Positions 38,001 through 48,521 of a DNA stretch of 64,000 nt are shown here, piece after piece (within the stretch, counting starts at the first letter, position 1; each line of letters starts with the position of its first letter). Both the position numbers and the translations under genes were made by a program. Source of the stretch: Notospermus geniculatus. Taxonomy: Eukaryota; Nemertea; Pilidiophora; Heteronemertea; Lineidae. The stretch lies in contig NMRB01000434.1 of NCBI GenBank assembly GCA_002633025.1, forward strand, positions 74,283 to 138,282. The letters are read 5' to 3'. The notes beneath the pieces are model-generated. The model was given only the letters and a program-made list of their open reading frames with translations. It did no database searches and was not told where the DNA came from.

Positions 38001-41000
38001 CTTCACACACTGGTTGCCAAAGGGCGAAAGTAGTCACTACAATTGTCTGTTCGACAATAGTTAAATGTCGAGATGTCTGTAAGTAATGTCAGGAAATGGT
38101 GATTTGTGGCATCGTGCTGCAAAAAGAGCTGGTAGGCCTACTGTTGAATAGACTGTTGCAGTGGCGGATTTGACATTTATCATGCAGTGTATGGAGGCCT
38201 TATGATGTAAAACGTGGCATTGAAGTAAATGCATCATTTTTTCGTCCAGTGTAATCTGTTGGTCACAAATTGCAGGAGATCCAGGGTTCATATTCTTAAA
38301 GCCCCACTGTATTGAATGTGAAAAACGCAAATCATCGCCGCGATTCTCGCACGACGTCACGATGTCAGCGTAGTGTAAAATGTACTACGCTCTGTCAGAA
38401 TACATTAGAGCTCTCCCTGCAGTTTTTTCCAATGCGTGCTGAAAACTAGGCCTTGATTCTGTGAAGTGCGTATCAGGCAAGCATTTTGGGGACCTTCACG
38501 AGGCTATGGGACCTCTATGTGCACTCTCTCCTAACTTTTTGAAAATATCGTAAAATTCAATACTGTGGGGCTTTAAAACCTTGCTAGGCTTACCGGTAGT
38601 TACCTGCTGAAGTCTAAGTGCCCGTTTGTACAGACTAATGTACACAACTGGCAACCAACTAAGCTAGCAAGGTTTTATGAACATTGACCCTGGTTGTCCT
38701 TGTGTCCAGCCGCCGGCTTTCACGTAGCCTGAATGTGAAATGTGCGAGTGAGTGTGCTGGATGCACAATATGGATATATGACTACATGTAAATAAAGTAA
38801 ACATTGACTACATGTATTTTTTGTCAGATCTGTCAGTGGAGAAGGTTATGGAAAGCCAAAGGATGGAGTAATTTGTATTTCTGTTGAATATTGTTGTCGT
38901 CTTCTTTATTCTGTTCAATAATAGGATTTTACCCTTCTTGTTCTTTCAGAACGCCTTGCTCACATGGCAGCGTTGAGAATGCACAGATGTACTATCAGTG
39001 GCTGTGGAAAGGTGTGTGTCGATTTTTGATTTGAAATGTACAGATGATTCTACAGTTCATTTTGGCTGCTTCAGCTCTGTTGATTTTCCTGGATGTCTTT
39101 ATATATTTCTAGAAAAGTGTGTGATTTGTGATACAGATTGCTATCTCAAAAGTCAAAGAATGATTTCTAGCATCGGAATTTCACCAACCTGTTTTTCGAA
39201 TACGTAAATCTTTGTCTCTTTTTCAGGAGTTCAAGTTAAAAGCCCACCTAGCCAGGCATCTGGCCACTGCCCATGGGCTAGCGGTCAGGTCGGGCAGCCC
39301 GAGACCAGTCATGAAGACCCGGGCTGCGTTCTGTCTCATCACAACGGCGCTCACTCGCTTATCCCGGCGTGTGTGCGCGGACATTCTTAGGATACGTCAC
39401 GCCGCAAGGAATCCTTTCCAACAGATCAACATTGGTGGCATCAAGCAAGAATGTAAGATAATCTTTCAAATCTTTGCAAAGAATTATTAGAATCAGGTGT
39501 ATTTCTGCCCTAGTCTGCTCTTTCAAACTTGAATTCACTTCTGTGGATGGTGTCTTTTTGTGGATGCTAAGTTGTGACGTCACTGGCCGCTGACGTTCAA
39601 GACGTCAATGTTTGAATATCAGAAAGCTTTGTCATTGACCCTTCATGTACGTATTCATAGAATTCACCAAAAATGCCTCACTCTCTACGCAGTTACCACC
39701 TTAAAGAGGCGCTCTTGTCTGCGTTAGTTATACTTAACAGGTATGCGTCGCCAGAAAGAGAGGGCAGGTTGACAGATATTGTTCATTTTGACGTCATTTC
39801 ACCCGAGGCATTTCATCTCATTTGATGCTAACGCTTTGATTCATTTTCATTGAATTCCTTAATGTCATTTCATTTCATTTCTTTCTCCTGTACACATCAT
39901 GAATGTTTTAAATTCGGCTTGATTACCGAGCCTGCATTGCTGCCATCTTGTGTTGATGTATCAAACTACTCTATAAATCTTTAGTTCAGTTATATTTCGG
40001 TGATTTTTAGGCAAGACAAGGGGTTACCTAGACATGTACAATGAAGACGGACAACGTGTGTCACTGTCAGATAAAGGTAGTTGTCCTCTCTCTCTGACTG
40101 ATGCCTATCTTGCTAGGTCTTTACTAATTACAAATAGGATACACTCTCAAATCCTACGTTGCTGTACTCACTTGGAGCAGATGCAGGTGATGTCATCGCG
40201 TGTGATCACCCATTTTCAACTCAAAATTTCATTGGGTTAATGCAGAACCTCTGTAAAACTAATCCACTGTGTGGCGCTGCGAGCGTAAGACCTGGTTTTC
40301 ACCCTGTTGCACAGTGTAAAGGACGTCGTGACGTCATGTCATTGCTTTGTTTCGCTACGTTTATAGCGGTCATATGCTGGCAGCACCGCGCTGTTGAGAT
40401 AAAAAGCCAAGCAGGTTCCTCATTGATTTGCTTGAGATAATCATCTTCCATTTGTACGATATTGCAGTTTTGAGGAGGGTCAGTGAAGGTAGCCTCCGAA
40501 ACTCACCTTTACCTTTACCTTTACCCAAAACTATCATGGGAAGAATTTGATGATTTCTTATCAAAATCTCCTGTAATCAAGTTTCAAGAAGATCAGAAGG
40601 GGTTAAACGATCACATCACTGCATACTGCTCCTCTGATTTCTGACATCTTTCATTTTCACCTCTCATTTTTTGAAACGGATGATTATATTGCCATAACAG
40701 GGAGTAGAGTTACTCTGTTCAATTTGTTAATGCTACTTTAAGTAACCCTGTTCAGCTCTGTTGGTTTCCACAGACATGTGGAGTTGACGTTATCCTCTAA
40801 CTTTTCTCAACACCCATTAAAAATCCTCCAGATTTTAATTGCAAATGAATAAACAGGGACGTGTTAATTGAAATTGATCATCTTTTGATCGAAGTATAGG
40901 CAGTTGTGAAACTCACAGCATCATTGCTTTGTTCCAATTTTCTCGCTTTATCACGCCTGCATTGACGGTACAATGCAACTTGTGTTGGGGGGAAGGGGCT

Positions 41001-44000
41001 TGAAATCATTTCGAATGCATTTCATCTTGATTGTGAACCATTTGTATTGGCTTTCCCAAAAAATCAATGATGGAATTTTGTGTGGAAAGACAAGAATCCC
41101 ACCTGACCCGTAACATCTAACTCTCCTGTTGCTAACCTACTTGTATTCCTCTACCGAACTAACACATCCCAGTTGTGTGACCATGTATCTTGAAGGCCAG
41201 AATGTGCTACTGTATCAATGCTTTGGCCTAAGGGTTGAATGTTGAAAGAATGAATTGCCCATCTCGACCACCTCGGCCAAGAATGGGTATTCCACCTCTC
41301 TCTTGCGCAAGATTAGACGGAAGTCTTGTTTCTACCAGTCCACGGAATTTATTGTGTAACAGGTGATTTGCAAGTTGGTGTGAACATCAAAGTTTTCTGC
41401 ACGTAAATGCAGGATATGACACCAGCTTTCAAATCACCCACAGTGGGTTTACTGCTGTGAAAATTGGCTGTAGTTGCTCAAAAATCACCGATTAGTATCA
41501 TTGTCTTTGTTTGGACATTCATAATGTCTCTCTTTCTTTCAGGCCAGGCTCGTCTGACCGACGGCAAAGTCCTCGACCAGTTGAAGCCCAAAATCCGTCA
41601 ACCTGTCGAGAAGATCCTGAGTCGTCTTGGCATCGACGTGAAGATGGATAAACCACCGCTACTACACCGCGTCGACAATCCCGATCGCAGGCCTAGGAAG
41701 CATTCATTCCCGATGTCCGCCTCAAGCAGGAATGGCAATGCCACGAAGTCAGGTCAGTGTAGAGAAATTTGGTTGAAGGATGTGACACAGTCATGGTGAT
41801 TGAATCTTCTTGGTGGTAGGTCGCTGTGTCAATAGGCAAGATTTTTCCACACGGCAGGCCTGCTGGTTGTCGTCTCCATGATAGAACTCGTCCAGTTTGA
41901 TTTCGATTTCATTTCACTATGTTGTTGATTTCAGAAACCAACAACAGCCCTGCCAATGATGTGATGATGCCAAGTGGAACTCCATCCATCATGAAGAAAC
42001 GTGGTTATGAACAAACGAATGGTGTTGATGGTAAGTCTTAATTTTTATATGTGGTGGAGGAAACTGTACTGAACCACATTTCTTGCATCCGTTTTGGAAA
42101 TTTCACATGGAAAGAAAGTTTAGCGAGTCAGTCAGAATGGTGTTACAGAGAAGCCAAACCTGGAATTTTACAAAGTCCCATCCCGAGCCTGGAAATCCAT
42201 GGAATTTTGTGAGGTTTACCATTGTCCTGGAAAGTCCTGGAAATTTTTCTGCTCTCCAGCAGAAGACTAAGAGTGGTACAAACATGCAGTATTTTGGCGA
42301 TTTTCAGTTCTCCTGTGTGGCAAACTACAATAATTTCAGTGTGATTGAGTTGTACAGTTGTTGCTTTGACTTGGTTTTCAGGAGGCCCATCTCCAAAGAG
42401 GCCATCAATAGGCGTCATCCGTCAAGCTGGCTCCATCAAACCTCAGGTAAGTGAGGCATTCTTCAATGTAAATAGCATGGTAATAATGAGGCAAAAAGCA
42501 ACGTCTAACTCTTGGCACAAATCTGACGACCATTTTGTAAATCCCTAGAAGATTTGTGTTGCATTTGACTGTGGCGCTTCAACCATAAAGTTGTGCGAGA
42601 CATGTCACATTAAGTGTGTGTTCTTCAGTTCTGAACTTGTCTTTATGTTGTCATAGTTACCCTTTGTGTGAGACTGGGGGCAGAGTTCAGCATGTGTTGT
42701 AATCAACTAATCAACATCCAGCCCTGCGCTTCAACTGAATGGAAAACCTGGGCTGTCTGAGCTTTAACTGATTGGAAAACCTGGGCTGTCAGAGTGGTGT
42801 AGTGACAAGATCAGCGCCTGGCACCTCTGAGGTTCTAGGTTTGATCCCCGGTCGGGCCCACTCTTCATCAAGTTCATGTGATGGAGAAGACAACTCCCTT
42901 TGACAGTGCAGGTTTTCTCCAGGGACTCCGTCTTCCTGCTGTACATTAAAATTTGCCCAGTGTTGCCAGTAGAGCTAATAATACCATATTTGGTGCGCAG
43001 CTCAGTATTTATTATTTACTAACGGATGTTACAATATTTTGACGGTAAAAATCTGGATCTGTCCCATTGGACCCGTTGAAAGAGTGACCTTTGTCCTCAG
43101 CATGCTTTGTACCATCATAAATATTCATCGTTCTATTTGCATGTTTCTTATTGCCTCATTGCAACCGTGCCATGGTGGCTGGGTTTTTTTTCGCATTATC
43201 ATCATCAATAGTCTCTTGGACACAACGCGTGCGTGTTCTGCACCCCAACTTTTCCTCCGGTGTTAGCCCGAAGTATAAAATGATGGCTCATCTAGAAATG
43301 TTCTGAGAATGCGATTTGGAAGGACTCTTTCTTTCACTTGTTAATTCATCAAAATTCTTGAAAGGTAGCTTTGACCTAATTTTGACTGCTTGCAGTGACG
43401 GCAATTTGCTTGTGGTTTGTCCTAAAAGTTCCCGTTGAATGCTATCAATTTTGACGTGTGAAAATTCTTGCATACTGCATGCTTTTTGGCCTGGTGGTGT
43501 TAAAATAACAATCATTCTCACAGTGGGTTGGTGCTCTAAAAAATCTCAGCATTTGCTTCCTATGTGATAAAATCAACGCACTCACTTAAAAAAATAATGG
43601 AAAAAAACACTTTGTGGTTTCTGCACAACTTTCTCTTTACTATTTGGATTCCTGGAGCAAACTCATGTCCTTGTTAATCAAAGTAACTCGTCTAACTGTA
43701 GAAACGTAGTCATGTGGCTAAGTTAGAACAAATTGTCTGTAGTACTGAGAATTCCTCTTAAAACTGTTGGCAGTTTCCTTGATTTTGATCTAAGCAAATG
43801 CATGTGAACTAAAGGGTTTACACCATTCCATTCCTCAGGGCTATAACCTGATGAACCATCATGGTATGAATGGGCGTGGAGGGAAAAACCAATCGAAGAT
43901 AAGCAACCGCAAGCTCCTCAGTTGGGTAGACGCACCTGATGATGTATACTTTGTGTCCACAGAGGCGACTAGGTAGGTTTCTATCTTGGTAATTTGTGTC

Positions 44001-44836
44001 GTCCATCTGGCTTCATCATTACATCATCTTGTATTTCAATTTTCTGCTTACCTTCCAGAATAGGACAGTACAAGATGAAGTCAGATGTCTCGCTCTCAAT
44101 TAAGAGACTCAATAATACTAATTTATTTTTCTCCGAGATAGTTGCAGATTATCTGTGATTTATACCCCCTGATTTTCCCCTGACATTTCGGAGTTCATGT
44201 TTCCCAATACTGATCAAACCTGGCCAGATGCCATCTTTGCACACCAGAATACTTCCTAGAAATTCATACTTGCACGTAGTCAGCCAGTTGGCAAATGTAC
44301 ACATGGAGATGTACCGTAGTTCAGGCTGTCACAGTGGCGCAGTGGAAACATCGGTGCCTGTCACCACTGAGGTTCCGGGTTCGATCCTTGTTGGACCCAC
44401 TCTTCATACGACAGAGAGGGTGACACTGATAGTGCAGCTCTTCTGGCACTCTGGTTTCCTCCTGCTGTACATTAAATTGGCCCAGTGTTGTCTCTAGAGC
44501 TAATGATGGAGTATTCAGCACTTGGTTCTCCATTCAGTATTTCAATATTTTACCATAGTTCAAGTTATTTTGCCGACCAAAATCAGTTAAGGTGCATCTA
44601 AGAATAGCTCAACAAACACAATAAAAATTGATCCCAGCTGATGTGAATGACGAGTTTGAATCGTGAGAGTTAATTGGAAGTGTTTCTTTTGCTTCTTTTC
44701 CAGAAAACTGAGGAAATCTCTGACGAATCACGAGTTCCGTCGCGCTGCCCGCAAACCGTGGAGGAGGATTAATGACGTTAAGCTTCCCAGTTGGACGTCA
44801 GGACCCAAGGACCAACCAGTCGTGGTTATCGAGTGA
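17002..44836 (+). CDS. MTA1: MTA1/2/3-type metastasis-associated protein, NuRD subunit
   Basis: Scaffold of the NuRD remodelling and deacetylase complex; it binds HDAC1/2 through ELM2-SANT and RBBP4/7 through its C-terminal part. Exons: 17002-17029, 17507-17574, 18320-18413, 19841-19915, 29380-29564, 29949-30066, 30418-30526, 30871-30970, 31359-31547, 32098-32172, 32398-32456, 32721-32800, 32970-33086, 36258-36290, 38950-39011, 39227-39452, 41543-41752, 41935-42030, 42382-42446, 43839-43972 and 44704-44836. They give 2256 nt, 751 aa (human MTA1 715). Order: BAH from residue 1 ([15 protein letters not shown]), ELM2 about 145-250, SANT about 265-320, GATA-type finger C389-C392-C410-C413, an added C2H2 finger (C457, C462, H475, H480), then a [12 protein letters not shown] motif and a terminal VVVIE. 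Intron 10 uses a GC donor. Exons 4 and 14 are phase-symmetric and may be skipped. The single gene is equally related to MTA1, 2 and 3, so the symbol is approximate. Confidence 0.96.
18118..18268. repeat. Diverged two-copy tandem repeat in MTA intron 2
   Basis: CATCACTGACCACTCTCCTAA and CATCACTGACCAATCTCCTAA are about 65 bp apart, each followed by CACTAATTA(A/G)(A)GAA. The second copy ends at an unresolved base (N at 18268). A GACT microsatellite precedes it. Confidence 0.6.
22152..22290. mobile_element. MITE, hAT-like ends
   Basis: CAGGGTTCATTGGC at the left and GCCAATGAACCTTG at the right are inverted, and GGTCCGTT is paired with AACGGAC inside. Flanks CTTTATG and CTTTAGA resemble an imperfect 8-bp target duplication, as hAT elements leave. 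Superfamily is inference. Confidence 0.7.
22955..23012 (-). repeat. SINE family 1 fragment (tRNA-like head)
   Basis: Complement reads CAGTGGTGCAGTGCAAAAAC followed by a B-box-like GTTGTGGGATCAATTCCC, the head of the family seen complete at 44326-44515. Confidence 0.6.
23335..23860. repeat. Diverged tandem repeat, ~60-70-bp unit
   Basis: Repeated words GATTGTTGTGGCCAGTTCTG, GGCAAAGTCACACCACCTAC and GGTCATCTTTC recur in order at least six times. Near 23515-23610 an insertion with GTATACGGTATACGG and a GCCGGTT/AACCGGC inverted pair interrupts the array. Confidence 0.7.
24019..24083 (-). repeat. SINE family 1 fragment (tRNA-like head)
   Basis: Complement reads GGCTGTCAGAGTGGTGCAGT, then CACTGAGGTCCTGGATTCGA, that is A-box-like and B-box-like words at tRNA spacing. 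Confidence 0.7.
24615..24790. mobile_element. MITE with AGGCTTTGCAATGACGTCA ends
   Basis: The left arm AGGCTTTGCAAATGACGTCA is inverted at the right as TGACGTCATTGCAAAGCCT. Homology continues through TGGAGTACACA and GCAGAGG to about 55 bp per arm. Each arm carries a CRE-like TGACGTCA, so the element could spread such sites. Confidence 0.8.
24948..25055. mobile_element. Foldback element, family F5 copy 1
   Basis: Arms: GCATCCTCCCACAGCAGGGT at the left, and the complement of CATCCTCCCAAGCAGGG at the right, with CATCCACTCAC/GTGAGTG near the centre. Same family as 28603-28711. Confidence 0.7.
25238..25487. mobile_element. Long-armed palindromic element
   Basis: ATAGACAAATCCCAAATT at the left pairs with AATTTGGGATTGTCTAT at the right. 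The arms continue through AGATCTGC(A/G)CACTTCC, AACCTCG(A/G)TCTGAAAC and ATGACGTGACGCA-like words for about 95 bp with mismatches. Confidence 0.75.
26325..26905. repeat. 31-bp minisatellite, about 18 copies
   Basis: Unit GAAGGTTCTTCCCATTTTGA followed by GTC(A/G)GTGTACA. Variants differ at two or three positions and one unit is shortened. Because the unit is not a multiple of three, stop-free frames on the minus strand are repeat artefacts. Confidence 0.95.
28603..28711. mobile_element. Foldback element, family F5 copy 2
   Basis: Arms CTCGCTCCTCTTCATACACTCG and CGAGTGTATGAAGAGGAGCGAG (22 bp exact), extended outward by CATCCTCCCA and GCAGGGCTTTG words that match the copy at 24948-25055. Hairpin loop about 13 bp. 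Confidence 0.85.
29033..29170. mobile_element. MITE family F9, diverged copy
   Basis: Contains GAGAGGTGTCCTGAAT, AAAATGAATA and CAGAGGTGTCC words in the same order (complemented) as the clearer copies at 52096-52274 and 56193-56370. Confidence 0.5.
31042..31228 (-). repeat. SINE family 2, tRNA-derived, copy with head
   Basis: On the minus strand the head reads TGATAGCCTAGTGATT (A-box-like), then GGTCCCGGGTTCGAATCCCG (B box GGTTCGANTCC). The body contains CTTCAGTCCGTCACATGGGA and CCTTTGCAAGGGCAGGTAAA. It lies in MTA intron 8. Confidence 0.85.
31670..31745 (+). repeat. tRNA-like relic
   Basis: ATTGGTGTAGTGGTTCTGG resembles a D-arm/A box, and ATGTTCAAATCCTGG a B box. The acceptor stem does not pair, so it is a SINE relic or tRNA pseudogene rather than a working tRNA. 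Confidence 0.45.
34742..34890. mobile_element. MITE family F7 copy 1 (MTA intron 13)
   Basis: Inverted arms GAGTTTTTTCGTGCGAGTTGG and the complement of GAGTTTTCTTGCATGATTTGG, both followed inward by TATGGGCAA-type words (AAATGGGCAATTCACC, CCATAGAAAGCC). Confidence 0.7.
35146..35345. mobile_element. MITE family F8 copy 1 (GGTCTGGGAAAACC ends)
   Basis: Left ATGTGACCGGGTCTGGGAAA, right GTTTTGCCAGACTTGGTCACAT. Element is 200 bp. Related copies at 57072-57269 and 63796-63976 have the same end pattern and length. Confidence 0.7.
35436..35588. mobile_element. MITE family F7 copy 2 (MTA intron 13)
   Basis: Left AGAGTTTTCTCGTGTGAGTT, right complement AAAGTTTTCTCATGCAAGTT, with CTATGGGCAATTCA and TGAATTGCCCATTG inside. 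Same family as 34742-34890, 550 bp away. Confidence 0.75.
35838..35996. repeat. Interspersed repeat R1, copy 3
   Basis: Bounded by GCGTGGATCCAGGTGCACC and the inverted GCATCCTGGATCCACCCC. The interior matches 1-165 and 9376-9535. Confidence 0.8.
37606..37790. mobile_element. MITE flanked by TTAA (MTA intron 14)
   Basis: TTAA then AGGCGTAAC at the left; GTTACGCCT then TTAA at the right. The TTAA duplication suggests piggyBac-type transposition. The inverted repeat is only about 9 bp. Confidence 0.7.
38296..38576. mobile_element. MITE flanked by TTAA (MTA intron 14)
   Basis: TTAA, AGCCCCACTGTATTGAAT at the left; ATTCAATACTGTGGGGCT, TTAA at the right. The 18-bp arms differ at one position. A partial relative of the right end is seen at 53555-53610 in INTS7 intron 12. 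Confidence 0.8.
40011..40076 (+). CDS. Probable cassette exon of MTA (22 codons)
   Basis: It sits between the exons ending at 39452 and starting at 41543. It has TTTTAG before it and GTAGTT after it, and is open in the phase carried by its neighbours: the split Cys codon T|GC is completed, and it ends with one base that joins to GC as Gly. Length 66 nt keeps the frame. It encodes [21 protein letters not shown], which reads like real protein. Inclusion would give 773 aa. There is no transcript evidence here. Residues of this kind are absent at this position in human MTA1 as I recall it. Confidence 0.55.
42783..42983 (+). repeat. SINE family 1, near full length (MTA intron 19)
   Basis: Head GGGCTGTCAGAGTGGTGTAG, B-box-like AGGTTTGATCCCCGG about 50 bp later, then the body and a 3' part with CTTCCTGCTGTACATTAAA and GAGCTAATAAT. 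Confidence 0.8.
44326..44515 (+). repeat. SINE family 1, best full-length copy (MTA intron 20)
   Basis: A-box-like GTCACAGTGGCGCAGTGG, B box GGGTTCGATCC, body with CACTCTGGTTTCCTCCTGCT, then TACATTAAATTGGCCCAGTG and end GAGCTAATGATG. The head is tRNA-like at normal A/B box spacing. Confidence 0.85.
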
Positions 44837-46020
44837 ACAGACTCATTTACAGGGTTGGATAGTGTGTGAATAGTAATGCGGAGACCGTTGGTTTTCTAGT
44901 TTTTGCGGTATCTGTGGAAGAGACAGTTGAATCAGGTAGACGCAAATAAAGGCCTATACTGGTTGATCCAGTGTTGATAGGCCAAGTCGTGGTCTGATTG
45001 GAGTTGTAGGAATCATGTTGAAGAACGAGCATTTCTGAAACTGGAGAGATGAATACTACATGTATATTGACAAAAGCTGAAAAGGCCAGGGCAGTGATAT
45101 GGTATCTATCCCTTCCTTGCTGACCTTAAATCTTATGAATATGATGATGCCGGCAGAAAATCTTTGAGTGATTTTGAATTTTATCATACCATGTGATGTA
45201 TCGTAAGGTTTCACATTTGCTGAGTCATGTTATCCGTGGAAAACGAAACCTGCCCCTGGTTGTCGAGGGTCATCACTTGAAAGCATGTGCGTCATCACCT
45301 CATTGGATGCCATACATGCTGCAGTGGCATCTGATTGGCTAATCTGCTAGTGCATTTGACGAATAGGATCATTGTGTTGAATTGTTCATGGTGCCAGTAA
45401 TTCTATTGGTTGAGCCTCAAGTGCATATCTGAAGGAAGACCCTCGGATAATGGAAGTTATCATGAAATCCCCTTGTACAGCGAACTCTATTTTATCTCTC
45501 TGAAACTGTTGTCTGTTATACAGAGGTGGCTATGCAACATTTGGCATAGGCCAGTTCTCAATCTTCATGTCTCGTTGACACTGTACATGCATTCTGGTGG
45601 GAATCATTCTGGGTGTGTACTTGTCTCTGTCCACACATTCTCTGCAGCCATAATTTGGATGCCCTTGCAAGGCATGCACACTTGCTAGTAGTATTTGGAA
45701 TTATTTCTAGAAGTAACACCAATTTCTGGATTGCATGCTCTGGAAATAAAAATTTGGGCCATCCAGAGCGAACTGGGGCACATGTTGGTGTTTGAGATTT
45801 AATCTCATGCATCGGGTATTTTCATCTAGTTTGGGTATTTTCGTCATCTGACAGCGAAAAGAATCGACTTCAATTCTTAGCAGCTTCTAGCAATTATGGT
45901 GGACATTTTATTGCAGCCTGCTGCTGAGGGGGGGGGGCATTCATCTGGAAATCGTATCATTCAGCTTTAAAAATGTGTTCATGGTTAAAAGCTATATACC
46001 ATACTCCTGATGTTTTAGAT

Positions 46021-46240
46021 GATAAATAAAAGGCAATTTCCAGAGTGTTTGCGAATTTTCGACCCCAACCGGGGTCTTCTTCAGGCTGGAAGTTTACAAT
46101 CCGAAACTCTAGAACAGACCTAAATAAAATGATAAATAAAAGATAAATAAAAGGCAATTTCCAGAGTGTTTGCGAATTTTCGACCCCAACCGGGGTCTTC
46201 TTCAGGCTGGAACTTTACAATCCGAAACTCTAGAACAGAC
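46021..46240. repeat. Two-copy direct repeat, 121-bp spacing
   Basis: GATAAATAAAAGGCAATTTC starts at 46021 and again at 46142. About 99 bp is repeated with one difference (GGAAGTTT versus GGAACTTT). Each copy contains the small inverted pair GACCCC-AACC-GGGGTC. Confidence 0.95.
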
Positions 46241-48388
46241 TCATGTTTTAGAAGTGTGGCTTGTACTGAATTCTTGACATCAGATCTGCCTCAAGGGTTC
46301 ACTTGAATTGAGTTTTACGTTATTTCCCCACTCTATTTCCTGATTGTTTGTTGACTTGCTGGTGGCTTTTGAATTTATCGTCAAGTGTTATGGAGTGACG
46401 TTGGTAGCAACAGCATCTTGTCCTCTTCTGGCAGTCTAACATGAAGGCTTGTTGTCCGTTGGGCAATATTTGTTGAATTGGTTAGACATACTGCCTGCTA
46501 CTTTGCTCAAAATAAGTTAAAAATGGCTGTTAGGAATAGTTGTCTAATTTCTGCTGCCAAATGTTGCAAGATGCTCTCCGATCACTCTCATTGGGTGGAC
46601 AATGAAAGTTACTGGTAAAGCCATGTGCTGTACACATCATTGCCAAAACGAACTCGATTGATCTAGTACGCGAATGTCGCCAGATATAATGAGGCGATAT
46701 TGTTCAGTTATCTATGATAGATATTATCCCACCTGTCTGAAGTTTGTTTTAGAGACCTGAATCGCTTGCGCTTGGTTTTGTTCCGCATGGTTTGGGTTGC
46801 ATTATGATTTTGTGGCGTTCTTGCTGGGGCAAGGACGTTGTTGCATTTTATGGTGAGGGCCTGCTGCATTTTTCACCGAGGTTTCACCATTTGTGGATTG
46901 AAGCACTATATTACTCCTTATTTTGTACAGAAATGACTCTGCGAGTTTTGAAGTTTTCCTTGTAACCGTGGTAAAGTTGAATTTTCACACTCTGATGTTG
47001 GCTGCTTTTACAGGAGCTGACTCTCTCCTTTAGGGATAGTTGGGAGGGTGCTTATGAAGAACAAATCTAACTCCTGCCGTAGAAATGAGGCCTTGTAATG
47101 CCCCATTTAATTGATTCATTTAATGAATCTTTATGTTCCTAATAAACATGTTTAGTGTTCAATTTCCAGGAGAAACGGCCAGTTGACCCTGGTTTTGCAT
47201 TCTTGCAACTTCGGAAAGATCCCAAAATGGTCTGAAGGACTTAAAATTTGAAAAGGGGACCCTTCTTATTATCTTTCCAATATTGTTTCAAACATTTTCA
47301 AATTCAACTCCTATTGCTAATGACTTCAAAAATGTCAGTTTTGGTACATTTAGTGGGATATGTAGGAAAGATGTACTGTTTCAAGGGTGTCATGATACCC
47401 CAGTGAGTGTCCCTGAGAAGTTTTCGCAGATGTAATCCACATAATGTATAGCTTATTTTTAGTGTTTAATTTGTACTCTTATCTGATTTGATTTTGTCTG
47501 TAGTAGGTTTAGTGCACAATATGTTATCAACTAGTACTTCATCACCACACACTGATTATTTAGTCGAGGTTCGCCTCAAGATTCATTCATCCATGAAATA
47601 AAAGTCTGCATTTGTCATTCAACTCGATTTTAATATGACTGAGTCTTTTGGGAGAAAAAGTTGTAAAATTGCTTATTTTACTGATTGATTCAAATCTCAC
47701 AACTAATTGTACAATACGAAATGTCTTCTCATGCGCTTTTTGATGAATACCTGTTGAAAGGTTTAAATTATTTTGATTTTTCTTGCAATGAGTGCATTCT
47801 ATTTACCTCCAGTTGTGAAATCTGTATTTCCGAAAGGAGACGCCCGGAGACGAAGGAAGGGGCACATCCTGTCCATAAACGTTGCAGAAGATTTGATCTC
47901 TGAGGTTTTGCCTTAAATTAAAGTGGGACATTTTCTCCAATAAACATAAGTTGGGCCAATTATCATGTTTTCTGTTTTTAAGTTTTTGTTTCGCTCTGCC
48001 TTGCTTTTGAAAGAATCACTTCAGAAATCTTTGCTTCGTACTCTGAGAAACACTGTTGAACTCACACAGGCCGATAAACTCTTGATATTTGCAAGTCTTA
48101 GAACAGTGGTGACATCTGCTGGGATGATCGCCGGTCTTTCCTGGGGAGATGAACTCTCAATACCACGATGTAAGTCATGCTAACTATTGTCCTTTATAAC
48201 CTGAGTGTGCTCATTTTCTTTCTGGCTCAAGGCGGATGTTTCACTTGGATCACTTTGTTGTTTTTTGGGCCGGGAGGTGAGTACATCAGTATGGACCAAG
48301 TCAGATGACAGCTCGTGCAAGGTATTTCTCCCCATATATGAAGTTAAGTGGAAATCATTTGAAGAAAGTTTGCCTTTCCTAGACCACT

Positions 48389-48521
48389 AAAGGCCTGTTT
48401 CCACTACAGCGGATTCCGCTGCGGTTTACGACGCCGGAGCGGTTTTCAAGGCATTGGGATAATTAAAACACCTTGTATTGTTAAACCACAACGGAATCCG
48501 TTGTAATGGAAGCAGGCCTTT
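48389..48521. mobile_element. MITE with AAAGGCCTG ends
   Basis: AAAGGCCTGTTTCCACTACA at the left and the complement of AAAGGCCTGCTTCCATTACA at the right, continuing through CGGATTCCG. Total 133 bp. A TAA/TTA-type duplication cannot be separated from the ends. Confidence 0.85.
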
